From Myotis daubentonii (Eukaryota; Chordata; Mammalia; Chiroptera; Vespertilionidae): 64,000 bases of DNA. The stretch lies in contig NC_081842.1 of NCBI RefSeq assembly GCF_963259705.1, positions 178,067,849 through 178,131,848 on the forward strand, read 5' to 3'. Within the stretch, counting starts at the first letter, position 1, and every line of letters begins with the position of its first letter. A model generated the notes under the pieces. The model saw nothing but the letters and a program-made list of their open reading frames with translations, ran no database searches and was not told the origin of the DNA. Both the position numbers and the translations under genes were made by a program. This document shows, one piece after another, positions 34,161-43,982 of this stretch.

Positions 34161-34345
34161 TCTGAAGCCAAAATTGTTGAAAGAATACGTCTGAAGACCA
34201 ACTATTGCCACAACGCACCTGTGAAGCCAAAAGAAGCCAGCATCATCGACAGAATGTTTCTGAAGACCAACTATTGGCACAATGTACCTCTGAAGCTGAA
34301 AGAAAGTGACGTCATTGACAGAATATGTCTGAAGAACAGTCATCG
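34161..34345 (+). repeat. 69-bp tandem repeat inside Helitron
   Basis: TCTGAAGACC marks the unit start at 34190 and 34259, and TCTGAAGAAC at 34328, exactly 69 bases apart; a shortened copy (10 bases missing) starts at 34161. Because 69 is 23 codons, one plus-strand frame stays open through all copies (about 34155-34390, no ATG at the start) with a recurring LKTNYxHN phrase. The minus strand is also open (34143-34349). I recognise no protein in either. Confidence 0.85.
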
Positions 34346-34507
34346 ACAAGTACTACCAATACTGGTAGGAACTGCCTTCATAGCGAAAATGAGGTAAATG
34401 AGGATGCAGTTATCGAACATAGTTGTGGTGGAATGACTGTTACATGTCAATTTTGCCTATCCCTAAATTTCTCCAATGAAAAATCATCTGATGGAAAATT
34501 TACTTGA
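34325..34507 (+). pseudogene. Helitron replication-protein N-terminal remnant
   Basis: A 60-codon frame ending in CQFCLSLNFSNEKSSDGKFT before a stop. After the stop the same frame continues YCSKG..., reaches a second stop, and then reads ...ILKKLMINEDSDSKNF to about 34640. A Cys-x2-Cys pair followed by a further cysteine and a Lys-Gly is what I know from the start of Helitron Rep/helicase proteins, where a zinc-finger-like segment precedes the HUH endonuclease domain. The HUH motif, the catalytic tyrosines and the helicase are absent, so no activity is possible. It sits inside a Helitron with good ends, which supports the reading. The first 35 residues (MSEEQSSTSTTNTGRN...) are acidic and low in complexity and may not belong to the original protein. 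Family assignment is inference from a short match. Confidence 0.55.
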
Positions 34508-34828
34508 TATTGTAGCAAAGGCAGTTTGTCCAAATGATATAAATTTTTCAGAATACCAGGCATACTTAAAAAATTAATGATAAATGAAGATTCTGACAGT
34601 AAAAATTTCATAGAAAATATTCGTTGTTATATCATGCTGTTATTGTTTTTTATTAATCAATTTATATATTATTTTCATGTACATTTTACTAATTTTCTTT
34701 CATATCAGACACTTTTATTATAGAGAAAGGGTGAATAGTGATATTAAAATATTTCTTCTAATTAATTTCCTTTTGATGTGCATGAATTCATGCACTGAGT
34801 CACTAGTATAATAATAAAAATAAAATGA

Positions 34829-35030
34829 ACCTGGCTCAGAGGTTGAGCATGGACCTATGAACCAGAAGGTCACAGTTCAATTCCCAGTCAGGGTAGATGC
34901 CCGGGTTGTGGGCTCTATTTCCAGTGTGGGGCATGCAGGAGGCAGCCAATCAATGATTCTCTCTCATTGATGTTTCTCGCTCTCTCTCCCTCTCACTTCC
35001 TCTCTGAAATCAATACAAATATATTTTTTA
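34829..35030 (+). repeat. Ves SINE (5' truncated)
   Basis: Begins at 'cctggctcagaggttgagc', so the first bases of the tRNA head are lost. Body and A-rich tail are typical. AAAATGAA is present on both sides. It lies about 20 bases after the Helitron end. Confidence 0.9.
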
Positions 35031-35154
35031 AAAAATGAAATGAGATTGTAATTGCACATGAAACACACCACCGCTGCATCAATGGGCATGTAGCTACCAC
35101 TTCTATGCTGAGTGGCCCCACATCAAGGCGCCTTCTTCTACGTGGAGAGCTAGT

Positions 35155-35345
35155 GCAATAGAGCTGTCAAAAGTTCTGGCATCACACTTGGGCTCCATCC
35201 TGGAGTCACCTCCTAGGTCCTGGGTCACCTTGAGCAAATTACCTATATCCCTCAAAGCCTCAGGGATTTCCTCTTGAAAATGGGAACACTCCCCCCTCCT
35301 GCAGGGTTACTGTTAGGATGCACACTGGGCAGATATATATTGTAT
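35155..35345 (+). repeat. MIR SINE fragment
   Basis: 'agttctggcatcacacttgggctcc', 'ggtcaccttgagcaaattacctatatccctcaaagcctcagg', 'ttgaaaatggg', 'gcagggttactgttaggatg' follow MIR order. Confidence 0.8.
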
Positions 35346-35479
35346 AAAACTGTGCCTAAACACAACAGATACCTCACAGACCTGAGGTAATGCAAGAAGG
35401 AAAGTTCCAGAGAAGGCCCATATAAACCAAAAAGGAAAGAAGGCCTTGGTGAAAGAGAAAGACAATCTACAAACTGGTT

Positions 35480-35610
35480 AGTCCAGAGTCATTGTAATCC
35501 TGGTTACACCTTCAATTTCCTTCACTTCAGAGTCTTGGTTTCCTCACCTGTAAAATGAAAACACTACTGTGTCCTTCCCAGGGATGTTGTGGGGGTAGAT
35601 GGAGGTATGA
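35480..35610 (+). repeat. Possible MIR fragment
   Basis: 'cttcagagtcttggtttcctcacctgtaaaatg' and 'cccagggatgttgtggggg' resemble the MIR 3' half; the head is not recognisable. Confidence 0.6.
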
Positions 35611-36964
35611 AACTATTGCCCATGGTACCAGGGACACATGTGGAGATGAAAACACACAAGCTGGAGCTCAGGGAAGCTGTGTGGAAACCCCCTAAGCCTC
35701 CCCTGCCTCCTGCTCCTTTTCATGAGCCTGAATGATGGCAAGTGCTGAAGGCTCAGTGTCTGGAAGCATTTATCCCCTCAAAATCCTTTCCTGTCTGAGC
35801 CATCCACAGTCCTGGCTCCTACGGCCCTCACAGAGAAAATAAAAGTCCACACTTTAATTTCCACGTGAAGGCCAAGGGACAGTGTCCCATGCTTCCTAAA
35901 ACTCACACTTCTTTCCCAAGCTTCACCACCACGTCTGCCCATGTTTTCTGAATCCCACATTCTAAGACCTTTGTTTCATCTTCCAAAGTAACCTAGAAAA
36001 AAAAACCAGTAATTCCATGAGTATGTTAGACTTCTATCACTACCTAAAAAAAAAAAAAAAAAAAGATTTAAATGTCATACTCTAGACTTTGGAGGAAAAC
36101 CTGAGGACAAAAAAGGGATTAGGAATTATGTGCTGGAGAGTTGAAAAAGAAACTAGTTTAAGGTTACAAGGATAAAAGTTAAATAAGGAAACAAAAGCCC
36201 AGTTAAGGCTGTCTTGGTTAAAGTTACACGTAAAATCCAGCCCTTCATAGATCTCTCGAGTGTGTGAAACCCAGAAAGCTCCATGGGGCTCTCATGATCT
36301 TGGACAACAGGCTAATTTTCAAGCAGGAATCAAAGTGGTTGAGCCCAGGACAAATGGGTTGAAAGCTCAAGCATAAGCCTGGTCTCCGGAGTTAAAAGGA
36401 ATGCAGACTGCCCCTAAACACACCAGCCGTTTGTTTTTCCTGCCACCTTTCCAAAGGTCATGTCTGGAGTGAGGATAAACAGCTCTGCGGGGCGGGGAGG
36501 GCAAACGATGTGAAGCACAAACTTTAAGAAAATAAAGCATGAAAAGAACATTTCTTAAAGAGTTATATGTGTCCTCCTATACACACACACACATACATAG
36601 ATACACAAACACACAGAGAAAAAAATATATATATATATACACATACATACATACACATAGGCATGCATGTGTGTATGTCAAAATTATCTAAACTTCTGTA
36701 TGTTTTCAGGTATAAATCACAAGGCTGAAACAAGCTTTGAGATGCTGCAGTGTTTTAACAAGATCAAAAAACGTTTTTAAAGCCATTCCAAGAACAGTGA
36801 AGGGTGCCTGAGCAACATTACAGTTCTACTTAATAAGATTAAACTATGTGCTTTTGGTTGTTATTACTAGTATACTTTATTCTAGGTTGCTCAGAAATGT
36901 GCTTGGAAAGTCCCAGATAGAGGACCTAAGACCAGAGAGGGAAGGGAGCCATTCCTTTTATGGC
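35611..36964. other. Unique sequence, simple repeats only
   Basis: Poly-A at 36044-36064 and CA/TA low complexity at 36583-36662. No gene or family recognised. Confidence 0.45.
36583..36662. repeat. Mixed CA/TA/CATA low-complexity tract
   Basis: Compound microsatellite: AC run, CATA units, (TA)6, then ACATAC units. Confidence 0.88.
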
Positions 36965-37110
36965 CACCCCATGGGGTGCCAGGAATTATGCTAAGTGCAG
37001 CTCACCAGCTGTCCCATCTTTACCTGCAAAGCAAACTTAAGAGGTAAACATCAGATTCCCAGCCCACACAGCTTACAAGTGGCAAGGCCCATTTGCTGGC
37101 CCCAGAACTG
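36965..37110 (-). repeat. Possible MIR fragment
   Basis: 'ggtgccaggaattatgctaagtgc' and 'gcccacacagcttacaagtggcaaggc' are compatible with reversed MIR; diverged. Confidence 0.5.
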
Positions 37111-37266
37111 AGGGGTTTTCCCAAGATGATTACACCTCCTCTCCCCCCAATGAAATACTGAACGTCAGCAGCAATTTTTCCAGTACTACAAAGAGGACAA
37201 AGAAATGTCCCATAGTCCTTACCACAGCAAGGTCAAATGCGGCTTTTCTATGATCTCCACTTTAGC

Positions 37267-37310
37267 AAAAACAAACAAACAAACAACAACAACAACAACA
37301 ACAAAAACAA
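37267..37310. repeat. (CAAA)n/(CAA)n microsatellite
   Basis: Begins as CAAA units and continues as CAA units. Confidence 0.92.
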
Positions 37311-37322
37311 TAAGAAACTGTC

Positions 37323-37482
37323 TTGGCCTGTGCGGCTCAGTTGGTTGAGCATCTTCTAATGCACCGAAAGGTCATCGGTTGGATTCCTCGTCAGGGCACA
37401 TGCCCCATTCGCAGCCAATCATTGTTTTTCTCTCTCTCCACCTCTCCCTTCGTCTCTCTCTAAAAATCAATTTTAAATCTTT
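37323..37482 (+). repeat. Ves-type SINE (short)
   Basis: Head 'cttggcctgtgcggctcagttggttgagc' with 'gtcatcggttggattcctcgtcagggcacatgcc', internal deletion of the body, then the CT-rich end and A/T-rich tail. Subfamily like the copy at 21466. Confidence 0.85.
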
Positions 37483-37489
37483 TTTTTTT

Positions 37490-38655
37490 TAAAGACAAGA
37501 AACCTTTTGGTCCAAGAGTTAAAGCAGGAAGATGAACAATTTACATGTGGCAGGTGATAAATATTTCATGCCACTTGGTACAGAGGTTCTTCACAAATGT
37601 CTTTCAGTTCTAAAGGCCTGTCTTTCTGGTAATCCACACCTCAGGGGGTGCAGCCACGGCTGGGAGAAAATACATTTTTAATAAGGACTGCATCCACACA
37701 AGGGGCTTGGAATGGAGTATAAGACCCAGAGGGGATCTCATACTCTTGGGAGAAAGGGTCCTAAAGTGAAGAAGGGAATAAAAAGTATATAATCTTGGGA
37801 ATGCAGCCCTGTAAGAGCCCCGTCGAAATAATTATCAGAATGGATTTTTTTCTCCCTTGGTGAATGAGCTAGTCAGTTTAAGGGGAATCATATTCCAGAC
37901 AAAGAAGCTCAGAATGAGAGGCACAGGCTGCTTGCCAATTGTCTAGGCATCTTCGCTGCGTCACGGGCGCACGCAGAGCTCAGCATCATACTCTCAACAC
38001 GTGTGGCCCTACTGTCAAAACCCTCTCTCCACCCCATCCTCAGCCTCTCTCCAAGAGTGCTGGACCCTTGCTACCATTATCTCATTTTCTGGTTTTGCCT
38101 TGGCTTTTGAATATGATGTTTTATCCAGGGGACAGGGAAGAAATTCAGAGATTAGCAGCAGCAGGAAGCTGCTCCTCTCTGGTAAGCTGGGAGGAAAAGG
38201 GAGAAGGTATGGTTGCTGGAATCCAAGAGCCAGGAGACCCAGCAGAAGCTGAGGCCATGGGGGCCTGCCCAGTGGGAGGAAAGCCATGGAGCGAATGTGG
38301 CCACTGCTGGTGATGCTGCCCAAGGTACAAAAAGGAAAGAAAAACTCTCTGGCTCCCTCTTCCTCCTGCTCTCCCATCTCCACGAGTATCAAAATGTCAG
38401 AAGAGGGGTCAACCCCTGGAATGGAATATGGAGAAGGGCAAGGCAACAAATGGATCTGAGTGTAAATGGGCCAAGGCCAGCACAATAGGTAAGTTGAAAG
38501 ATGTGCCCCAGAATAGTATGTTGTGTGACACCGTAATTACTAAATATGGTATAAGTGATAGAAGCACAGAGTATCCATGTGCTATATAAAGTACAGAGAT
38601 TGAGGTAGTGAGTTGGGAAGATCAAGAAAGAGAGAGTGAGAAGAGTAGAAAGATA
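37490..38655. other. No gene or repeat recognised
   Basis: Unique-looking 1.2 kb. Frames of 124 codons (37939-38313, plus) and 156 codons (38015-38485, minus) overlap each other; neither looks like a known protein. CpGs cluster at 37960-37980. Confidence 0.4.
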
Positions 38656-39282
38656 CAGTATGCAATGCATTCTCATTATTCACAGTAGTTATGTTTTATA
38701 AAGTTTCCGCAAATGCTGAATTCACGAATACTGAACCACTGTTCCTAGGGGAAACACAAGGTTAGGTTGCTGTGAGCCTGTCACATCTTCTTCAACCAAT
38801 CAATAACACAACGCTGTCCTATGTTTGCTTCTGTTCAAAAACACCCCAAGTGACATATATTGTTGATTTATTAACACTGAACTCAGGGCCAACAGCGCTT
38901 ATCTCATGCCAAAATGAAGATTATCTAACGTATTTTCTCCATAAGGCACAGCACAGGCTTTTTACACTTAAGAAACACAGACAGCACTTTTTCTTGGGGA
39001 TCATTTTAAACAGTGAAATCACCAACAAAACCTGAGAAAAATGTGACATCAACAGACCACAAAAAGACACGTGTTTACAGTATGAGAGTGGACATAAGAA
39101 TGCAGAGGGCCATCTTGCTTGACCTCGGCTAGGTATGTGCACACTGGACAACTCAGAAATGTGTCACCACTCTGTGCATGTCTAAGAATGTTTGCAAAGG
39201 TATTGATTTGGGGATTACAAAAAAATTTTAATGAGCAGGTGGGTTTGCAAATACAGAATCTGCATATAATTACAATTGATTG
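38656..39282 (+). mobile_element. Old Tigger-type DNA transposon (non-autonomous)
   Basis: Left end CAGTATGCAATGCATTCTCATTATTCACAG and right end reading backwards as CAATCAATTGTAATTATATGCAG form degraded inverted repeats; TA lies on each side (38654-38655 and 39283-39284). The interior ('aattcacgaatactgaaccactgttcctaggggaaacacaaggttagg', 'gttgatttattaacactgaactcagggccaacagc') matches my memory of a common mammalian Tigger family. No transposase frame survives. Confidence 0.7.
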
Positions 39283-39301
39283 TACATCAAGATGTTTAAA
39301 G

Positions 39302-39543
39302 CCCTAGCTGCTTTGGATGAGTGGTTAGAGCATCAGCCCACAGGCTGAAGCTTGAGGGTTTGATTCCGGTCAAGGGCATGTACCTCAGTCGCAGGCTCAA
39401 TCCCAGCATATGTAAGAGGCCACTAATCGATGTGGGTCTCTCACATTAATGTTTCTCTCTCTTTGTCTCTCCCCATCCCTTCCACTCTCTCTAAAAATCA
39501 ATGGAAAAAATATCCTCAAGTGAGGATTAGCAACAACCAAAAA
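39302..39543 (+). repeat. Ves-type SINE
   Basis: Plus-strand SINE ending 'tatcctcaagtgaggattagcaacaacc'. Perfect 13-bp duplication AAGATGTTTAAAG (39289-39301 and 39544-39556). It lies just after the Tigger end. Confidence 0.92.
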
Positions 39544-39556
39544 AAGATGTTTAAAG

Positions 39557-40239
39557 AATAGAAAGTGGTCCCTGGAGGGTAGGGGAGGAAAATATTGTTG
39601 TTTCATTATATATTTTTCCTTCCTTTTTATTTTCAACTGTTGCCTGCCTACTCTACATTAAAATTCTAATTAAGTGGCGAGAGAATTCTAAATGTAAGTT
39701 TTCAAAAAGGAAAGAAAACTAGCAGTAAAGCATTAAGTAGTGGAATCAGCCTAGGAGGCGATCAGCCTAAATGTATCCCCAGGGAGCACAGCAGGTCATC
39801 CTCACTGTGTCATATGAAGGTCAATCCCAAGGTGTCCCCACTCCAAATCTCAACTTCTCCTCCAGCCAAAAACACAAGGTGGGCAAAATGGTAAGGCTGA
39901 CCGTGGGATAGGCTACAGGTAGGAGGGAAACAACTGAGCCTGGACTCATGGAGTCACACTTCCCCATCCATCTCTCTCCTACACTCATTTATATTTACCC
40001 ATGAGATGATGTGAGCAGAAAACAGGACTTGGGCCTTTAATTATGCCACCTTATATTTATAAATATCTTCTACTTATAAGGCACTTTATAAAATTCTCAG
40101 GTACACATTATCTCCTGGCTCTAATTGTCTTTGTTAATCATTTGCATCCATGTGGCCCTTTATGCATACCTCTGCTTTGCACATTACATTATTTGACTTA
40201 TTTATGAATCTATTTTCCCTCTGCTGTTTGAGCTAGCTT
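39557..40239. other. No gene or repeat recognised
   Basis: Unique-looking. A 'ggcactttataaaattctcaggtacacattatctc' phrase near 40080 may be a trace of an old LINE/MIR 3' end. Confidence 0.4.
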
Positions 40240-40485
40240 TTTTTTAACCCTCACTCAAGGATATTTTTCCATTGATTTTTAGAGAGAGTGGAAAGGAGGG
40301 AAAGAGAAGAGAGACAGAAACATCTATCTGAGAAAGGCAAAACAATTGGTTGCCTTCTCCATGTGCCCTGTCGAGGGCCAGGATTGAGTCTGCAACCGAG
40401 GTACGTGCCCTTAACTGGAATCAAACCCCAGGACCCTTCAGTCTGCAGGCTAATGCTCTAACCACTGAGCAATAGCCAGCTAGGA
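40240..40485 (-). repeat. Ves-type SINE
   Basis: Minus-strand copy, 'aaccctcactcaaggatatttttcc' tail block and tRNA-like head at the right. AGCTAGCT occurs on both sides as a short duplication. Confidence 0.88.
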
Positions 40486-40524
40486 CTTAGCTAGCTCTTT
40501 GAGGACAGGCACTATCTTAGTAAA

Positions 40525-40680
40525 CCTTCAATAATCCTTGTGGAATTAATGAATTCAGATTAAATCCTTATAACAACATTGAAGTAGGAGTTCTTTGCCA
40601 CTTTTACAGATAAGGAAAGAGGATCAGAGAGGTAAAGGGCTTTGTGCCAGATCTCGGTTACGCGGGGGCCCTGGCTCCAT
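40525..40680 (-). repeat. MIR SINE fragment
   Basis: 'taaatccttataacaacattgaagtaggagttctttgccacttttacagataaggaaagaggatcagagaggtaaa' is reversed MIR. Confidence 0.8.
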
Positions 40681-41914
40681 TCACAGGTTCCTTCCGCCAT
40701 CCCAGACCTGCGACACTGAAGCATATCCAGGATGCAGGTTACAGTAATGATATGAGTGGCAGCCAAGTTTAGAAGCACAACTGTATAAAAAAACACCCAA
40801 AACATCTACTCATCTTTTTTTTTTTCTTTTACACATACATTGAGGAAAGAGGGGGCAGGGAGACTGCACCCTGGTTCTACTTTCTATGTTCATTTTCAAA
40901 AATATTTACTAATAGTCAAGGATCTTTCTGAGTTTAGAATGAAGATTCAAATAAAACATGCCCATTGAGTTTATTTCAGATGTATGGACCTCTGGGGACT
41001 GAAAAAAAAAAAAACACAATTAAAAACCCTAATTCATGAGATTCTTCAGCTTCAATCCAACAATAAAACTAAGCTGCGGAATTGAAAAAAGCATTGAAAT
41101 AGCACAAAAGCACAGTAATTTAACTCCGTTCATTCCTCATGCCATTAACGAGCAACTTTTAATCTTTAATCCCTGTTCACTAAGCTGCTTTTACTGTCCC
41201 ATCTGCTCCTCTTACTCCTCATGCCTCCAGGATCTTATAATTAAATTCTAATTAAAGTTTAAGGCATGTAATAAAGAAAACACTTGCGGAATGCCTTTGA
41301 TTCAAGAGGCCAAAATAACATTTCAGCAGTCTAAAAAAAAATGAATTATATTCTTTTGCTTAACACGCATCTTTAAAATGGAATTAAAATGGAAATCCTC
41401 ATCTTCCGTGATTTTACCAGCCACTCATTATGTAAATATGCTCATCATCATGTAACACATTGAAGTCGGCCGAAAACGTCATGAGGGGAAGATGCCTGGC
41501 GTGCACGGTGTGGCTGTCACCAACACCTCTGCGGTACCCTGATAGACTGGCATCAGCACGTATCCAGTGCAATGCGTGAATACTAAGAGAAGAGGGTTCC
41601 CATTCTCATCTCATCTCTTACCAAACTCAATCAAGCCTACCTTTCCAGCACCTTCCAGATCTATTCTCCATGCCGACTACCTTAGTCCCGTCCTCCAACA
41701 TCCCTGGGAATACTGCGATGCTTATCCCCACTCCTCCTCCCCCTCTCCCACCTTAGCCCTCTGCTCCAATTCACACTCCATTCCCCCTGGCTGACAGTCA
41801 CCTTTCTTAAGCATTATTTTCAACAGGTTGCTCCACTCTGACTATAGGTTAAAATTTGAGTAATAATAATTGTCAGTAATTAGCTAATTATACTATTTTA
41901 GAATTAATACTAAT
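40681..41914. other. Unique AT-rich sequence
   Basis: No gene. 41020-41470 is free of any recognised repeat and carries several TAATTA-type homeodomain-like words; see findings. Confidence 0.45.
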
Positions 41915-42090
41915 AACTGATGTGCCAGACACTGGTCTAAGTGCTTTATACTATTATTTAAATTCTCAGACCCACCCTATATGGCATGTCCTATTATTAT
42001 CTCAGATGAGGAAACTGAGGGACAGGAAAATTGAGGTGCTCGCCCAGGACCACAGAGGCATGCAGCAGTGGGGCCAATACCATGACATGA
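41915..42090 (-). repeat. MIR SINE copy
   Basis: 'gatgtgccagacactggtctaagtgctttatac', 'cctattattatctcagatgaggaaactgagggacag', 'cgcccaggaccacagaggc': reversed MIR. Confidence 0.85.
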
Positions 42091-42129
42091 ACACTCAAAA
42101 CCCAAAGGCTGAGAAAAGCACATGAGGAC

Positions 42130-42345
42130 ATCCTGTTCTTCTTTCCAAATGCTCCCGACATATGACCTGTGTTCTGGTTACGCTAACATGCTCATGATAG
42201 ACCATCGTCCTGCATGCTTGTACCTTTGCGCACCAGTTGCCTTTTTGCCAGGCAGCCTTTCTCATCCACTGGTAGATTCGTGCTCATCCCTCATTTCCCG
42301 TTTTATGGGTTTTTTCCTGATTCCCTAGACAGAGGTAATCACTCC
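42130..42345 (+). repeat. L2 LINE fragment
   Basis: 'gcttgtacctttgcgcaccagttgccttttt' (usual 'cctttgcacttgctgttcc') and 'ggcagcctttctcatccactggtagattcgtgctcatccctcatttc' in forward L2 order; diverged. Confidence 0.55.
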
Positions 42346-42768
42346 TCCCCCTTTTGCTAATGCAGAGTCTGGAACCTACTAGACTTCAGCTATGGTGCTA
42401 AATGCACTGGGGGAGTTTGGCTTTCATTTCAATGTCCCTACAGGCAGGGAACATCACAGGACTTTGATAAATGCATGAGGAATAAAGAAATGGATGATTC
42501 TCCCAATTACTACATTGGACATATACGGAGCATGGTCTAGTGCAGTTATGGCGAACCTATGACACGCGTGTCAGAGGTGACACGCAAACTCACTTTTTTG
42601 GTTGATTTTTATTTGTTAAACGACATTTAAATATATAAAATAGTGATTCTCATAGCCAGTTGGCCTGGAGGTCAAATCACCCCTAGTATTACCGACAACA
42701 ATCAAGGCTTAACTACAACAAGACTGCGCACAAAGACCACAAGGGGGTGCACCAAGAAAGCATAAAAA

Positions 42769-43611
42769 ATGCAGAGACAAAGAAACATGACAGAAATGGA
42801 GGATATAGAGCTCAAAACCGCACTTTTAAGGTCTTTCAATAATTTTCTAGAAACTGCCAATAAACTTAATGAGATCTACAAGAAATCTAATGAGACCCTT
42901 GATGTTGTGATAAAGAACCAACTAGAAATTAAGCATACACTGACTGAAATAAAGAATATTATACAGACACCCAACAGAAGACCAGAGGAGCGCAAGAATC
43001 AAGTCAAAGATTTGAAATGCGAAGAAGCAAAAAACACCCAACCGGAAAAGCAAAATGAAAAAAGAATCCAAAAATATGAAGATAGTGTAAGGAGCCTCTG
43101 GGACAGCTTCAAGCATACCAACATCAGAATTATAGGGGTGCCAGAAGATGAGAGAGAGCAAGATATTGAAAACCTATTTGAAGAAATAATGACAGAAAAC
43201 TTCCCCTACCTGGTGAAAGAAATAGACTTACAGGTCCAGGACGTGCAGAGAACCCCAAACAAAAGGAATCCAAAGAGGACCACACCAAGACACATCATAA
43301 TTAAAATGCCAAGAGCAAAAGACAAAGAGAGAACCTTAAAAGCAGCAAGAGAAAGAAACTCAGTTACCTACAAGGGAATACCCATACGACTGTCAGCCGA
43401 TTTCTCAACAGAAACTTTGCAGGCCAGAAGGGAGTGGCAAGAAATATTCAAAGTGATGAATAGCAAGAACCTACAACCAAGATTACTTTATCCAGCAAAG
43501 CTATCATTCAGAATTGAAGGTCAGATAAAGAGCTTCACAGATAAGGAAAAGCTAAAGGAGTTCATCACCACCAAACCAGTATTATATGAAATGCTGAAAG
43601 GTATCCTTTAA
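42769..43611 (+). CDS. LINE-1 ORF1 protein (RNA-binding chaperone)
   Basis: 280 codons, intact from ATG to TAA. The protein coats L1 RNA as a trimer and acts as nucleic-acid chaperone in the retrotransposition particle (family knowledge). Layout: residues 10-110 are charged and leucine-spaced, fitting the trimeric coiled coil; residues about 117-185 form the RRM, starting TNIRIIGVPE; residues about 186-275 are the C-terminal domain with IPIRLSADFS, REWQEIFKVM and LYPAKLSF. Human ORF1p has 338 residues; here the coiled coil is shorter, with a Gln/Lys/Glu-rich part (66-100) where homologues have more heptads. A second ATG six codons in (42787) could be the real start; the upstream one is accepted because it keeps the frame longest. 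There is no ORF2 partner downstream. The protein belongs to the mobile element and not to the host. Confidence 0.85.
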   Translation: MQRQRNMTEMEDIELKTALLRSFNNFLETANKLNEIYKKSNETLDVVIKNQLEIKHTLTEIKNIIQTPNRRPEERKNQVKDLKCEEAKNTQPEKQNEKRIQKYEDSVRSLWDSFKHTNIRIIGVPEDEREQDIENLFEEIMTENFPYLVKEIDLQVQDVQRTPNKRNPKRTTPRHIIIKMPRAKDKERTLKAARERNSVTYKGIPIRLSADFSTETLQARREWQEIFKVMNSKNLQPRLLYPAKLSFRIEGQIKSFTDKEKLKEFITTKPVLYEMLKGIL

Positions 43612-43982
43612 GAAGAGGAAGAAGAAGAAAAAGGTAAAGATACAAATTTTGAACAACAAATATGCATCTATCAACAAGTGAATCTAAGAATCAAGTGAAT
43701 AAATAATCTGATGAACAGAATGAACTGGTGATTATAATAGAATCAGGGACATAGAAAGGGAATGGACTGACTATTCTTGGGGGGGAAAGGGGTTTGGGAG
43801 ATGCGGGAAGAGACTGGACAAAAATCGTGCACCTATGGATGAGGACAGTGGGTGGGGAGTGAGGGCGGAGGGTGGGGTGGGAACTGGGAGGAGGGGAGTT
43901 ATGGGGGGGGAAAGAGGAACAAATGTAATAATATGAACAATAAAGATTTAATTAAAAAAATAAAAATAAATAAATAAATAAA
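43612..43982 (+). other. 3' UTR and A-rich tail of the half-L1
   Basis: Begins with a GAAGAGGAAGAAG purine block, includes 'ttgggggggaaaggggtttggg' and further G-runs to about 43912, then AATAAAG and AAAT repeats. The G-runs could form quadruplexes, a known trait of L1 3' UTRs. Confidence 0.75.

Larger units (their letters stand above)
33833..34806 (+). mobile_element. About 1-kb Helitron with Rep-like remnant
   Basis: The 5' side carries the family start, stretched by a TA run (TCCAGC, then TATATA, then AAAAGGCTAATATGC). The 3' end has a perfect 18-base palindrome (34778-34795, arms GTGCATGAA/TTCATGCAC) eight bases before CTAG|T. The first 300 bases share the 'ccgaccagtcgctatgatgcgcactgaccaccagggggcagatgctcaa' module seen in the other HeliBat copies of the window. 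The second half is different: AT-rich, with a 69-bp tandem repeat and a broken frame. So it is a deletion derivative of a longer Helitron, or one that gained foreign sequence. Confidence 0.85.
42643..43982 (+). mobile_element. Half-L1 (HAL1-like): ORF1 without ORF2
   Basis: A 1.34-kb insertion in the hAT above, with a perfect 15-bp duplication TAAATATATAAAATA (42628-42642 and 43983-43997). It holds a short 5' leader (42643-42768), a complete ORF1 (42769-43611), a 3' UTR with G-rich purine tracts (about 43780-43915), the signal AATAAA near 43940, and an A-rich AAAT-type tail. ORF2 is entirely absent: the ORF1 stop is followed directly by 3' UTR. That layout is the half-L1 design known from several mammals, where L1 ORF2 protein must be supplied in trans. 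The leader is only 126 bases, so the 5' end may be truncated. The long duplication, clear tail and open frame suggest a rather recent insertion. Confidence 0.85.

Noticed and set aside
38015..38485. 156-codon minus frame overlapping a 124-codon plus frame
   Set aside because: Mutually overlapping, low-complexity Pro/Ser/Leu-rich content, no recognisable domain or splice structure.
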